The notes beneath the pieces were generated by a model. The model saw only the letters and a program-made list of their open reading frames with translations. It did not search any database and had not been told where the DNA came from. This document shows, one piece after another, positions 13,027-21,746 of a DNA stretch of 25,346 bases. Position numbers and translations under genes: made by a program. Each line of letters opens with the position of its first letter. The first letter of the stretch is position 1. The stretch covers positions 1-25,346 of IMG/VR virus record IMGVR_UViG_3300046010_000083; one strand, 5' to 3'. This stretch comes from a virus.

Positions 13027-16000
13027 TCAGATCACGCCGACGAACGCCCCGACATTGATCGGGATAGTGCCATTGGCGCGCACATACGCGGCAAGTGCAT
13101 CAATCACGGCTGCCCCCGTATCTTGTGGCGTTGACAACCCGCCTGCTTCGACATTGATGTTGATGTTCGTGTCACCCGTACCGTTTGGTGATGTCATCGC
13201 GGCTGCTGTTGATGCTGCTGTCGTCGTGCCTGCGATCGACGTAGACGGAACAGTCACCTTTCCGAACGCACGTTCCGCGCGATCACGTGTCGCCTTGTCA
13301 ACCGTTGACTGCAACGTCAACAACTCGCGTTGCGCTTCCGCAAGGTCACGCACCGCGTCCCGTTCACGCAACAACGCTTCTTCGACACGTTCACTTGCTT
13401 CGACCTGCTTGTCCTTCGCTTCATTCAACGCGTCAAGGGCTTCTTTGTAGGCATCGCTGCCTTCGGTCGCACCGTTGATCACTTCGTTCAATGTTGCTTG
13501 TGCTTCTGACTGTTCAAGTGTTGCGTCGCGCGTTTCATCGATCGCGTCAACGACAGCCAACTTTGCCGACTCCAAGTCACGTTCCGCTTCTGCGATCTGT
13601 TCGGGCGACGCTGCACGATTGCGTTCATCGTCAAGATCCTTCGTCGCCTGCTGTTGACCGATCGTCGCTTCGATGACACGCAACTTTGCTTCTTCGAGCG
13701 CGATCTCTTTCTTGCGTACTTCAATCGGGTTCGCATCGGGGGATGATCGCAACTCTGCAAGTTCCTTCTCGGCTTCAATGACATCAAAGTTCGCTTGTTC
13801 AATGTTGAACTTGGCACGTGTCAAGTTGCGTTCTGCATCAGCGACAGACGCAGGATCAGCAGTCAACGCACGCAGATCAGCAAGCCGTTTCTCGGCTGCC
13901 GCAACACCACGCACCGCTTCTTCTTGACGAATGTTCGCGTCACGCAAACGACGGTTCGCTTGATCAAGTTGTTTCGTCGCTTCGATCGCTTCTTTGCTTG
14001 ACTTCGGGAAACCACCGATGACCATGTTGAAACGTGCCTGCGCCTTGTCGACATTCGCGACACTCAGTTTCAATGCGTCCTTCGCTTTGCCGACATCCTT
14101 CGTTGCTTGCGCGGCTGATCGACTGCGTTCTTCATTCGTTTGCAACGCAGACGTGTACTTCTTCAACTGTTCTTGTGCCTGCTTCAATGCGTTCTTCGTG
14201 CCACCGCCCGCGCCGCCACCACCGCCCGCGCCGCCACCCGTGCCGCCCAACGCACCGTTCAACGCGTCCGTCGATGCCTTCACGCCTTTGGTTTGATTGG
14301 CGACATCAGCAAGTTCTGTCCCGTATCGTCGCGACGCTTGATCGGCAGTCCTGAATGTCGTCGATACCGTCGTGACTTCCTTTGCAGTCAAACCCATTGC
14401 AGTCGTCAACTTGTTCGTGTCAATCGTGACTTTGTCGATGTTCGGAACTAGCGGGATCGCGTTGAACTTGTCGATCAAGAAGTTGACTGCACCAACCGCC
14501 AACTCAGCAATCTTCGTTCCTAACATCTTGAACTTGTCAATGAAGAACTGAACTGCGTTGACCGCAATGTTCCCAAGTCCTTTGATGAAACCCATGAACA
14601 AGTCAGGCAACGCTGCGACAAGTGCGACAACAGCCCCACCGATCCCAATGATCAAGTCCTTGCCCAACAACGCAGTCCACTTGATCAACGACATCAACAA
14701 CTTGCCACCAAGTTCGAGCAACTTTGGAACAGCGTTCGACAACAGCCAGCCAGCCAACTCGCCTAAGAATGTGACAAGTCGATGCGGAAGTTCACGTGCC
14801 GCTTCACCGATCCACCCGACAAGTTTGTCACCCAACTGTTGAACGTTCGCGACAAGGTTAGGCAACGCGACATCAAGCAAGAACGTGACGATCTGTTGCG
14901 CGTATGCCTTCAACTTGTCAAGTAGTTTCGGAAACATCGGAACGATCCAACCGATCAACGCGTCACCAAGACGTGACATCGCACGCACAACAAACCCGAT
15001 CCCGTCTGACGTAAGCCAACCGATGAAACGTTGCATGAACATGATGATCTTGTCGATCGCACTTGGTAGCGCAGGCAAGATCCATTGAGTCAACGCATCA
15101 GTCAAGAAGTTGAACCCGCGCACGATCAACGCCTTGCCTTCGGTCGACAACCATGACGTGACGTTGTTGAACATGTCAACGAACGCCTGCAACATCAACG
15201 GTGCAAGTTCCTTGACTTTGCTGATCACAAACTCGATCCCACCCGAGAACCCGCCTTCTTGCAACGCTGTCCCGAAACCCGTCAACAACGGCAACACCTT
15301 CGTGCTGACAACATCAAGCATCATCGAGAACGCAGGCAACAACGCGGTTCCGATCTGCGCTGACACGTCTTGAAACTGCGCTGCAATGATCCTTTGCTTG
15401 TTCGCAACACCGTCACTTGTACGCTCGAAGTCGCCTTGCGCAAGCGCGGTATCCTTCATGATCAACGCGTAGGCGGCTTGTGTCTTGATCGCAATGGGCA
15501 ACGTTCCCGATGTCGTCTTGATCAATCCCATGCGCATCGCTTCTTCCTTCAAGCGCACATCATTCAACGCAACACCAAACCGCTTCAACGGTTCTGTCTC
15601 ACCTGACAAACCTGACCGCAACGCGTTCAACGCGTCATCGACAGACGTGTTGTTGAACGACGCAAGATCGGCAGCAAGTTTCACCATGTTCACCGACATG
15701 TCGGTTGCTTGTTCATTCGTCAACCCGAACGCTTTGATCAGGTTGCCGTATGTACCAGCCGCTTCCAACGCCTTCTGTTGAGAGATACCCAACGACGCTG
15801 CTGACTGTTTCGCGAAGTCGGTCACGCCTTTGGCTGAGTCACCGAACACGACATTGACCTTCGACATCGACTCTTGCAAGTTAGAAGCCGCATCAATGAA
15901 CTGCTTGCCCATGACTGCCGCCCCTGCCGACATCGCAGCAAACGCGATACCCGCCTTCTTCGTCAACCCGCCTAACTTCGATCCCAACGTGTCGCCCGCA

Positions 16001-16080
16001 TTGCCTACGCCCGTCAATGCCGACATCGCACCCTTGGCGTTGCCAAGGATCGTCAGCGTCAGTTTGCGTTCGCGTGCCAT
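13027..16080 (-). CDS. Tape measure protein
   Basis: 1017 residues, the largest gene here. Residues about 60-260 match the phage tail tape-measure minor domain: FIDAASNLQESMSKVNVVFG, the helix FAKQSAASLGISQQKALEAAG and LRSGLSGETEPLKRFGVALN. A hydrophobic middle (about 270-560) with repeated W/F/L helices such as GWLTSDGIGFVVRAMSRLGD is typical of the part that contacts the membrane. A glycine-rich hinge (GGTGGGAGGGGGAGGG) precedes a long charged coiled coil (about 630-930). The tape measure sets tail length; at the usual 0.15 nm per residue this predicts roughly 150 nm, that is, a siphovirus. It follows the frameshifted chaperone and a gp10-like gene. Confidence 0.92.
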   Translation of the reverse strand: MARERKLTLTILGNAKGAMSALTGVGNAGDTLGSKLGGLTKKAGIAFAAMSAGAAVMGKQFIDAASNLQESMSKVNVVFGDSAKGVTDFAKQSAASLGISQQKALEAAGTYGNLIKAFGLTNEQATDMSVNMVKLAADLASFNNTSVDDALNALRSGLSGETEPLKRFGVALNDVRLKEEAMRMGLIKTTSGTLPIAIKTQAAYALIMKDTALAQGDFERTSDGVANKQRIIAAQFQDVSAQIGTALLPAFSMMLDVVSTKVLPLLTGFGTALQEGGFSGGIEFVISKVKELAPLMLQAFVDMFNNVTSWLSTEGKALIVRGFNFLTDALTQWILPALPSAIDKIIMFMQRFIGWLTSDGIGFVVRAMSRLGDALIGWIVPMFPKLLDKLKAYAQQIVTFLLDVALPNLVANVQQLGDKLVGWIGEAARELPHRLVTFLGELAGWLLSNAVPKLLELGGKLLMSLIKWTALLGKDLIIGIGGAVVALVAALPDLFMGFIKGLGNIAVNAVQFFIDKFKMLGTKIAELAVGAVNFLIDKFNAIPLVPNIDKVTIDTNKLTTAMGLTAKEVTTVSTTFRTADQASRRYGTELADVANQTKGVKASTDALNGALGGTGGGAGGGGGAGGGTKNALKQAQEQLKKYTSALQTNEERSRSAAQATKDVGKAKDALKLSVANVDKAQARFNMVIGGFPKSSKEAIEATKQLDQANRRLRDANIRQEEAVRGVAAAEKRLADLRALTADPASVADAERNLTRAKFNIEQANFDVIEAEKELAELRSSPDANPIEVRKKEIALEEAKLRVIEATIGQQQATKDLDDERNRAASPEQIAEAERDLESAKLAVVDAIDETRDATLEQSEAQATLNEVINGATEGSDAYKEALDALNEAKDKQVEASERVEEALLRERDAVRDLAEAQRELLTLQSTVDKATRDRAERAFGKVTVPSTSIAGTTTAASTAAAMTSPNGTGDTNININVEAGGLSTPQDTGAAVIDALAAYVRANGTIPINVGAFVGVI

Positions 16081-16104
16081 TGTTCAATCGTACCCTGCGA
16101 CGTG

Positions 16105-16779
16105 TTAGTCAGGGAACGCGTCGCCTAGGTTGTCGTCGATGAAACGTTGATAGGACGCAGCGATCGCGTCATAGTTCATTGTCACCGACGCATAGACGAA
16201 GTTGTCTTTGTTCTTCACCCATGCAACGGGCGGTTGACCCTTTGCCGTAAAGTTGTTCCAACCTTTGATCGAACGCAACCCGCCTGCCTTCGTGCGTGAC
16301 AACGTGACTTGTGTACCGCCCGCACGTCGCCCGATGTTGCGCCCACGACTATCTACATACTGCGACTCCACACGACGCGCAACCTTGTCGATGTTCTCAC
16401 CTGATCGAACAAGTGTCGCACGTGCGCGCGTACCACGAACGTTCGGGGCTTTGATCAGACGTGTCTCATTGATGCGCGCATTGAAGTTCGCGCCACCGAA
16501 GTACGGCACGCCTTTGCCACCACCAACAACTTTGACTGCCATGCGACTGCTTGACGTTTCAAGTGTGGCAGCCGCTTTGCGTTGCTGTTTCGTTCTCGCC
16601 AACGCCTGCGCACCTCGAATGACAACACGGGCGACACGTTCATTCGCTTCTTGCAACAACGCATCAGCCGCACCTTTGTCGGTTGCCTTCTTGATCTCAC
16701 GTAGGAACGGTGTCAAGTTCATGACTTCGACTTTGCCGTACCCGCCTGACTGTCCCGAGATCCTAGGTTGTTTCGCCAT
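16105..16779 (-). CDS. HK97 gp10-like neck/tail protein candidate
   Basis: 224 residues, basic. After a short N-terminal tail, MNLTPFLREIKKATDK opens a helical part; then ETSSSRMAVKVVGGGKGVPYFGGANFNA forms a strand-rich segment. The C-terminal block has GWNNFTAKGQPPVAWVKNKDNFVYASV and a last helix. The layout resembles gp10-like tail completion proteins, which normally lie between connector and tail terminator. Here it sits between the chaperone and the tape measure, an unusual place. It starts 4 nt after the end of the -1 frameshift product. Structural role likely; family tentative. Confidence 0.65.
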   Translation of the reverse strand: MAKQPRISGQSGGYGKVEVMNLTPFLREIKKATDKGAADALLQEANERVARVVIRGAQALARTKQQRKAAATLETSSSRMAVKVVGGGKGVPYFGGANFNARINETRLIKAPNVRGTRARATLVRSGENIDKVARRVESQYVDSRGRNIGRRAGGTQVTLSRTKAGGLRSIKGWNNFTAKGQPPVAWVKNKDNFVYASVTMNYDAIAASYQRFIDDNLGDAFPD

Positions 16780-16783
16780 GTCA

Positions 16784-17196
16784 TCACCGCCTGCGTGTGT
16801 TCATTCGTTTCGCACGCCAACGAAGATACGCGATCAATGTTTCAATCGTTGACTCTGACTCCTGCAATAACACCGACGGGGCAATGCCCGTTTCAGCAGC
16901 GATTGAACAGATCAGCCAATGGGCTGAGTCGTCGCCAAAGGGGTATCACCGTCAACGTCACCGATCTCGACATTCTCGATCGTCTGAATCCAGTCGGGAT
17001 CAAACTTCTTGTCGGTGTTCTTGTTTCGTGTTTCCGATGACCACGCAAGCCACGCCAAGTCAGTCAACCTGATCTCTGTCTCGAAACGTGCGACTGATCG
17101 TTGCCATGTGCGCTCGAAACCAACAAAGTCAGCAAACACCGCCTGCACGTCACGCGTTGTTCCGTCGTTGTAAGTGACAGTCAGATTGATCTTCAT
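16784..17196 (-). CDS. Tail assembly chaperone, -1 frameshift (G-T type) product
   Basis: Reading the 0 frame from 17196 to codon 85 (Thr) and then shifting -1 at CCCTTTG gives a 137-residue protein ending at the TGA at 16786-16784. The added part reads HWLICSIAAETGIAPSVLLQ and then a helical basic end, the expected composition of the T domain. Its stop lies 4 nt before the next ATG, which fits real coding. In lambda and most siphophages the G and G-T products chaperone the tape measure during tail assembly. Seen directly by reading the sequence in the two frames. Confidence 0.82.
16912..17196 (-). CDS. Tail assembly chaperone, short (G-type) product
   Basis: 94 residues, acidic, ending in normal reading at a TGA shortly after the slippery site. 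It starts with the strand MKINLTVTYNDGTTRDVQAV and includes the helix AWLAWSSETRNKN, as usual for the G chaperone. The ATG at 17196 is preceded by AAAGGGG. It lies between tail tube and tape measure genes, as expected. Most translation should yield this form and a minority the longer one. Confidence 0.85.
   Translation of the reverse strand: MKINLTVTYNDGTTRDVQAVFADFVGFERTWQRSVARFETEIRLTDLAWLAWSSETRNKNTDKKFDPDWIQTIENVEIGDVDGDTPLATTQPIG
16936..16942 (-). other. -1 programmed frameshift slippery site CCCTTTG
   Basis: On the minus strand the chaperone gene reads ACC-CCT-TTG in frame. The heptamer C-CCT-TTG fits X-XXY-YYZ, so the tRNAs can re-pair on CCC and TTT. It lies 8 codons before the 0-frame stop and opens a 50-residue extension with chaperone-like sequence. 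A downstream stimulator was not analysed. Confidence 0.8.
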
Positions 17197-17226
17197 GTCA
17201 TGACCCCTTTCGTGTGATCATTGATG

Positions 17227-17634
17227 TCAGGCAGTTGCCTTTGCGATCGTGCCGCCTTGGAACGACAGTTCGGTCGTTGACAACTCGCCCACCGCACCGT
17301 TGATCGGGGTGTGAGATGCCAAGTACGCACCAGTAATCGTGTAGGACGGGTTCGTCGCGCTGACCGCACCAGAAGTCGGCTTGAACGTGACGGTCGTGGT
17401 CGTACCGACAAGCGGATAGATCGTTGCTTCGATGCTTGACGCGGCGAAGTCCTGATTGAGCGTCACGTCGCAGGTCACGTTGCCGAGTCCCCCCACGAAG
17501 TTGCGCGAGTTATCTCCGAACGCGGTGATCTCAACGGCTTCCTTCTCGTAGGTGATGACAACATTCGTTGCCTTGCCTGATACGGCGACCGAGTTGATCG
17601 TGACCGACACGTCGGTGAGAACGATTGCTGCCAT
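17227..17634 (-). CDS. Major tail (tube) protein
   Basis: 135 residues, nearly all beta strand (VVITYEKEAVEITAFGDNSR, VTCDVTLNQDF), ending in a chain rich in Ser and Thr. It is in the right place: after the tail terminator candidate and before the chaperone pair. The short length and EITAFGD turn fit the tail-tube (gpV-like) fold. The ATG at 17634 is preceded by AGGAC at 8 nt. Codons here look C-rich compared with the neighbours, as in a highly expressed gene. Fold inferred from pattern and order. Confidence 0.78.
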   Translation of the reverse strand: MAAIVLTDVSVTINSVAVSGKATNVVITYEKEAVEITAFGDNSRNFVGGLGNVTCDVTLNQDFAASSIEATIYPLVGTTTTVTFKPTSGAVSATNPSYTITGAYLASHTPINGAVGELSTTELSFQGGTIAKATA

Positions 17635-17637
17635 GAG

Positions 17638-17805
17638 TTAGTCCTGCTCTTTCTTGTCAAACTTCTTTGGTGCGTTGTTCACGACTTCGACGTGACCGCC
17701 TTCGATCAACGCGTCAACATTGAACCCGACAAGTGCATCATCATCGATGGTCGCACCTTGTTTGCCGAGCGTTGTGTTGTCGCTGGTGATCTTGTAAGCG
17801 GTCAT
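17638..17805 (-). CDS. Small 55-residue protein between terminator and tail tube
   Basis: An ATG at 17805 with AAGGA 8 nt upstream opens a 55-residue frame starting MTAYKITSDNTTLGKQG and ending in FDKKEQD. It fills the gap between the tail terminator and tube genes and stops 3 nt before the tube gene's ATG. Small acidic proteins with the same kind of sequence (GFNVDALIEGGHV) are common at this position in siphophages. Function unknown; likely a neck or tail assembly part. Confidence 0.7.
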   Translation of the reverse strand: MTAYKITSDNTTLGKQGATIDDDALVGFNVDALIEGGHVEVVNNAPKKFDKKEQD

Positions 17806-17815
17806 TAGTTTGTCC

Positions 17816-18223
17816 TTATGCGTGAACGACTACCGAACATACTATCTGAAGAAAGTCGGCTTCTGCAACAGTCAAACTGCTGATGCTTGTTGCCGTGTCA
17901 ACGATCAACGTTTGCGCGACACCGCCCAATGTTCGATCGCCTTCTAACGCTGCCCGCAATGACGACGCACCGCCGTAGGACAAGTATGCGTCAAGGTTCG
18001 CATGTGCAACGCGGTCAAGGTATCGCCCGACAATGACAAACACGTTGAAACGCATCTGCACGTCACCACCGCCCATTGCTGCGTGATACTCGATCGACTC
18101 AATCACGGGAAACGCGACAGGCGGGTTCAGTTGTTCGGGTTGATAGTCAAACGCGCGAAGCCCCGAAACGGTCGCAAGACGGTTCTTCAACCCCGTTGCA
18201 ACTTGTGAAACAGTTGCGGGCAT
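17816..18223 (-). CDS. Tail terminator-like protein
   Basis: 135 residues. Starts with a helix (VSQVATGLKNRLATVSGLRAF), then a hydrophobic strand core (FPVIESIEYHAAMGGG and MRFNVFVIVGR), then a helix and Val-rich ends. The plan (N helix, beta sheet, C helix) fits phage tail terminators and HK97 gp9-like neck proteins. Its ATG overlaps the connector stop (TGATG). It sits between the connector and the tail tube, as expected. Assigned by order and pattern. Confidence 0.68.
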   Translation of the reverse strand: MPATVSQVATGLKNRLATVSGLRAFDYQPEQLNPPVAFPVIESIEYHAAMGGGDVQMRFNVFVIVGRYLDRVAHANLDAYLSYGGASSLRAALEGDRTLGGVAQTLIVDTATSISSLTVAEADFLQIVCSVVVHA

Positions 18224-18822
18224 CAGGCAACGCCCAACATTCGGTAGGGCGACAACAAGTCACGCACGTCAGGATCAACTGATCGCACCGACACCGCCAT
18301 GTCACCAAACGCCATGACACCAAGCGCAGCGTTGTAGCGCGCAAACTGACGCATCGACAACAACACGCACGCTTCACGCACGTCATCAGGTATCGCTGCC
18401 CAACCCCATGTCGCAGTCACACGCACGCCCATCTCTTGTGGAATGTAGAACAACGGGAACGTCTTGCCACCGATCGCCGTGATCGTTCGGTAGGGACGTG
18501 TTTGCAACACGGCATCAAGCGGTTCGACGACATAGTCGGTATTCAACGTCCAAGTTGTCTCGAACGTCCCGTCACCGTCATCATCGGTTGCGACAACCAA
18601 ACCTGATGTCGATGAGATGTCAGGTACGGGCAAACGATAAGAGTCAGACGCAAAGAACTTGATCGCCTGCGTCGTTTGATAGAAGAACCTTCCGCAGTAT
18701 CCGTCGATGCGACGTGACGCACCTTCAATCGAGTTCTCGATCAACGCATCATCGATCGCATCACTCAAACGCAACGCTGCCTTCACTTCATTCAACGTGC
18801 AGTAGCCGTTCGTGATAGGCAT
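18223..18822 (-). CDS. Head-tail connector (gp6-like adaptor)
   Basis: 199 residues. The N-terminal helix pair CTLNEVKAALRLSDAIDDAL and IEGASRRIDGYCGRFF is the hallmark of phage gp6-like connectors (helical bundle that docks on the portal). The middle is beta-rich and less conserved (TYRTI-like PYRTITAIGG). The C-terminus has ACVLLSMRQFARYNAALGVM, then VDPDVRDLLSPYR, typical of the family's last helix and tail. The ATG at 18822 is 8 nt after AAAGG. It bridges the portal ring to the neck; firm by pattern and order. Confidence 0.82.
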   Translation of the reverse strand: MPITNGYCTLNEVKAALRLSDAIDDALIENSIEGASRRIDGYCGRFFYQTTQAIKFFASDSYRLPVPDISSTSGLVVATDDDGDGTFETTWTLNTDYVVEPLDAVLQTRPYRTITAIGGKTFPLFYIPQEMGVRVTATWGWAAIPDDVREACVLLSMRQFARYNAALGVMAFGDMAVSVRSVDPDVRDLLSPYRMLGVA

Positions 18823-18825
18823 ACG

Positions 18826-19020
18826 TCAACCTTTCTTGCGTCGTGTCGGCTTCTTTCTAGTCGTTGTTTCAACGTCGTGTTCAATCGATGATGTCTCAAC
18901 AACGTCGACGACATGCCCGAGTGATCGCAACACGTCATTGACCATTGCAACGCGGTCATGTAGACCGCGCGCAATGTATCCGTCACGTTCAAGCAGTAGC
19001 GCAGCAATGTGGTGGTTCAT
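18826..19020 (-). CDS. Small conserved-type protein next to capsid gene
   Basis: 64 residues: an N-terminal helix MNHHIAALLLERDGYIARGL, a second helix AMVNDVLRSLGHVV, then an acidic patch and a very basic tail (TTRKKPTRRKKG). Small genes of this form occur after the capsid gene in actinophages. It ends 4 nt before the connector gene. The basic tail could touch DNA or capsid; function unknown. No clear ribosome binding site beyond the gap after the capsid gene. Confidence 0.6.
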   Translation of the reverse strand: MNHHIAALLLERDGYIARGLHDRVAMVNDVLRSLGHVVDVVETSSIEHDVETTTRKKPTRRKKG

Positions 19021-19068
19021 GTGCCGATCCTACCGTTGTTCATCATCGCGCGTTGATCGCGCAACAAC

Positions 19069-20385
19069 TTAGAACGTTGGGGTGACCAGACCCGTGCCGC
19101 CGACAAGTGCGAAGGCGTTGGGGTAGCGGTTCGCGGTGAACGCTGAGTAGCCGTAGACGATCATCGTGATGTCGAGTTCGGCAGCCTTCGGCTGTTCGAA
19201 GCGCAGCATCATCGGTTCGCCTGCACCCTGCTCCCACAAGTGGGCTTCCTGAGTGTTGCCGACGATGATCACGTCTTCGTTCGAGCCAGCACCGTTGGTG
19301 GTGATGACGTTTGCGTCGGTGATGATCGGCAAACCGAGCATGGTGTAGCCCGAGTTTCCGTAGACAGGCGCACCGTTGCCCGATGCGAACGCAGGCTGAC
19401 CGTTGAAGTTCGGTACTGGAACAGCGAGTGGGCGGTTCTGACCGTCGACAGCAGCCAAGATGAACGCCAAACGACGTGGGTGCATCAGGATGAAGTTCGG
19501 ACCTGCGAAGAAGTTGGTCTGGATGCGCTGCACCGCGTCAACGACCTTCGGGTAGAGTTCTGCAACGCTTGGCGATGCGTCGGTGTAGGTCACGACCTGC
19601 GTGATCACGTTGGTCAACGACGTTGCCGAAGTGGTCACGAACAGCGAGTCCAAGTTGGTGTGGTATGCCGACACAAGGTCTGCCATGACAAGCGTGTCGA
19701 TGTTCGTACCACGCTCGATCGCCTGACGCGACACGTTCTGTTGACCTGCAACGGTCACGACCGACACGTCCAACTTGGTGTCGTCCATGTTGGTTTCCTG
19801 CACGGCAGCACCTTCGGTCTGCACGGCGGTTGCTGAACCAGTCGTCACTTTGCTGATCGACAGAGTCAGACCTTCGTTCGGCAACTGGTGTTTGCGGGCA
19901 ACGTCAAGGAACGGGCGACCTGCACGCGCGAACGGCGCGGCAAGGTTGGTCAAGAACTGCGGGACGATCAATCCAGCGAAGTTTGCGCTGGTGACATCAC
20001 GACGTTCGACACGTTCTTCGTTCATGTGACGTGCGAGACGCTCGGAAGCGGCAAAGTCGTTCATGAACTGCGCTGCGAACGCATCGCGAATGAACGAATG
20101 ATCGCTCTTTGGTGCGTAGGTGCGCGGCTCACTCTTGACTGCGGTGACTGCCTGCTCGACGTTGTTTGCCTTGCGTGCTTCTGCGGCTGCTGCTGCACGC
20201 TGTTCGAGTTCGACATGACGACGGATCTGCTCATCGAGATCGCGCACGACTTCAAGGGTGTCAGCGATCTGCTTGTCTTCGTCGGCGGTCAGTTCACGTG
20301 CATCGGCGGTCGCCTTTGCAACGATGTCATCAGCCAGCGCGAGTGCTGCATCGCGCTTCTCATTGAGTGTTGCCGAGTATGTCAT
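19069..20385 (-). CDS. Major capsid protein (HK97 fold)
   Basis: 438 residues. The first 75 are a charged, alanine-rich coiled coil (RDAALALADDIVAKATADAR...), the delta scaffold domain normally removed by the prohead protease. The remainder has HK97 features: a glycine-rich turn (TSANFAGLIVPQFL, about 135), the helix-rich P domain, a loop with FILMHPRRLAFI, the segment MLGLPIITDANV and a beta-rich A domain. The ATG at 20385 has AAAGGA at the right spacing. It lies directly after the protease gene, as in most HK97-type phages. Codon choice is C-rich, fitting high expression. Confident. Confidence 0.9.
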   Translation of the reverse strand: MTYSATLNEKRDAALALADDIVAKATADARELTADEDKQIADTLEVVRDLDEQIRRHVELEQRAAAAAEARKANNVEQAVTAVKSEPRTYAPKSDHSFIRDAFAAQFMNDFAASERLARHMNEERVERRDVTSANFAGLIVPQFLTNLAAPFARAGRPFLDVARKHQLPNEGLTLSISKVTTGSATAVQTEGAAVQETNMDDTKLDVSVVTVAGQQNVSRQAIERGTNIDTLVMADLVSAYHTNLDSLFVTTSATSLTNVITQVVTYTDASPSVAELYPKVVDAVQRIQTNFFAGPNFILMHPRRLAFILAAVDGQNRPLAVPVPNFNGQPAFASGNGAPVYGNSGYTMLGLPIITDANVITTNGAGSNEDVIIVGNTQEAHLWEQGAGEPMMLRFEQPKAAELDITMIVYGYSAFTANRYPNAFALVGGTGLVTPTF

Positions 20386-20403
20386 GGTCGGTGTCCTTTC
20401 GAC

Positions 20404-21744
20404 TTATCTGATCAACCGAGCAAGTGCGAGTTGTGCGCGTCGCACATTCACACCGATCGATTGATGTCCTAGGTTATCTGAACTCTCTACTTCTTGCAAC
20501 TGTCTAGACCTGATCTCGGCAACGGTGCGTTCATACGCAGGAAACGTCACAACGCTGACATCGAACAAGTCGACTTCGTCAAGTTCTCGAACCGTCATGT
20601 CGTCCGACCATGAATCCTTGATCGTGCGGAAGGCGAATGACATCTGCGATAGGTCGCCGCGCTTCAACGCCGACATGACACGCATCGCGTCTGGGTTGTT
20701 TGGATCAAGGTCAGCCGCAACTGCCAATCCGCGTTCGTCTTCATGCAGGCGCAACGTTCCCGACGTAGTGCGGGCAAGTGGCACGCCTTCATGATCAATC
20801 AACAGTCGCACATCTGCACCGCGTTCCAACGTCTTTGCAAACGCACCACGCTTCACATACTCGATGAACGGCATCGGTTCACTTGCCGAGTCGAACACCG
20901 CCGCATAGCCGTAGAGCGTCGTGCCTTCGGTTTCTTGCATCTGGCGAACATCGATCGTTGTGTAGGCGACACGACGTTCATCGTTGCCGATCGAACACCA
21001 ACGTGCTTCTTGCGTCATAGTGTCGAGCATACTAGCAATGTTGTCAACGTGTGATGATCGTTCATCATCAAGACGTGCAACAAGTCGTTCCGCGTACTGT
21101 TGCGCGCGTCGCGCACTCGCCTTCGTCGATCCACCGCCCCACAACAACATCGATACAAGCCCCGCCGTGATCTCATCGCCTTGCACCGCATCAAGATCAA
21201 CAATGTGTCGCGCAATCCAAGGCGCGATCCTTCGCCACTTATCTTCCGACAACGCTTCACCGTTTGCCATGCGTCGCGCATCAGCAACAGTCGCAGGCAT
21301 CAACCCGTCACCCGACTCGCCTTGTTCATGCAACTTCAATCCGCGTCGCGCTGATGCTGCCATGAATGTCGGTGCAATCAACGAAGGCGACTGTCGTTTG
21401 TCGTGATTGATGATCGATGCTTCTGACTCGTCGGGCATCTCGATCTCATCTTCCGACTCGCCTTCTTCCAACTCGCCTTCTTCCGACTCTGACTCTGACT
21501 CGATCTCTTGATTGATCGTCAAAGTACCGTAGTTGTAGATGACCGTCTGCATTGCCTCGCGTTGTTCATCGTCGACTTGTCCCAACGGCTCGATGTCTTC
21601 ATTGAATGAGATTGCCAACATCTGATCAACTGCGTCTTGTTTCGTTTGATGACATGCAACCGTCACGAACGACCCGTCTGCTTCTTGTTTGACAGTTGCC
21701 CAACCGTTGCAGTCGTCTTGACTTTGAGAGATACCGAAAGGCAT
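20404..21744 (-). CDS. HK97-type prohead protease with long N-terminal extension
   Basis: 446 residues, more than twice a plain prohead protease. Three parts are seen. (1) Residues 1-55: a small CNGWATVK...CHQTKQDAVDQML unit. (2) Acidic stretch 79-108 and a helical domain (about 127-228, with FMAASARRGLKLHEQGESGDG and SMLLWGGG). (3) Protease domain, about 275-420: YGYAAVFDS, LLIDHEG (His318), LSQMSFAF (Ser366 or Ser369), VSVVTFPAYE. It would cleave the capsid scaffold domain. The ATG at 21744 is 3 codons inside a longer TTG option (21750). The protease domain is confident; the roles of the other parts are unknown. Confidence 0.8.
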   Translation of the reverse strand: MPFGISQSQDDCNGWATVKQEADGSFVTVACHQTKQDAVDQMLAISFNEDIEPLGQVDDEQREAMQTVIYNYGTLTINQEIESESESEEGELEEGESEDEIEMPDESEASIINHDKRQSPSLIAPTFMAASARRGLKLHEQGESGDGLMPATVADARRMANGEALSEDKWRRIAPWIARHIVDLDAVQGDEITAGLVSMLLWGGGSTKASARRAQQYAERLVARLDDERSSHVDNIASMLDTMTQEARWCSIGNDERRVAYTTIDVRQMQETEGTTLYGYAAVFDSASEPMPFIEYVKRGAFAKTLERGADVRLLIDHEGVPLARTTSGTLRLHEDERGLAVAADLDPNNPDAMRVMSALKRGDLSQMSFAFRTIKDSWSDDMTVRELDEVDLFDVSVVTFPAYERTVAEIRSRQLQEVESSDNLGHQSIGVNVRRAQLALARLIR

Positions 21745-21746
21745 GA

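Noticed and set aside
19240-19836. A 198-residue plus-strand open frame opposite the capsid gene
   Set aside because: It is antisense to the well-supported capsid gene and is a run of Arg/Val/Asp with many His and Cys, with no recognisable fold.
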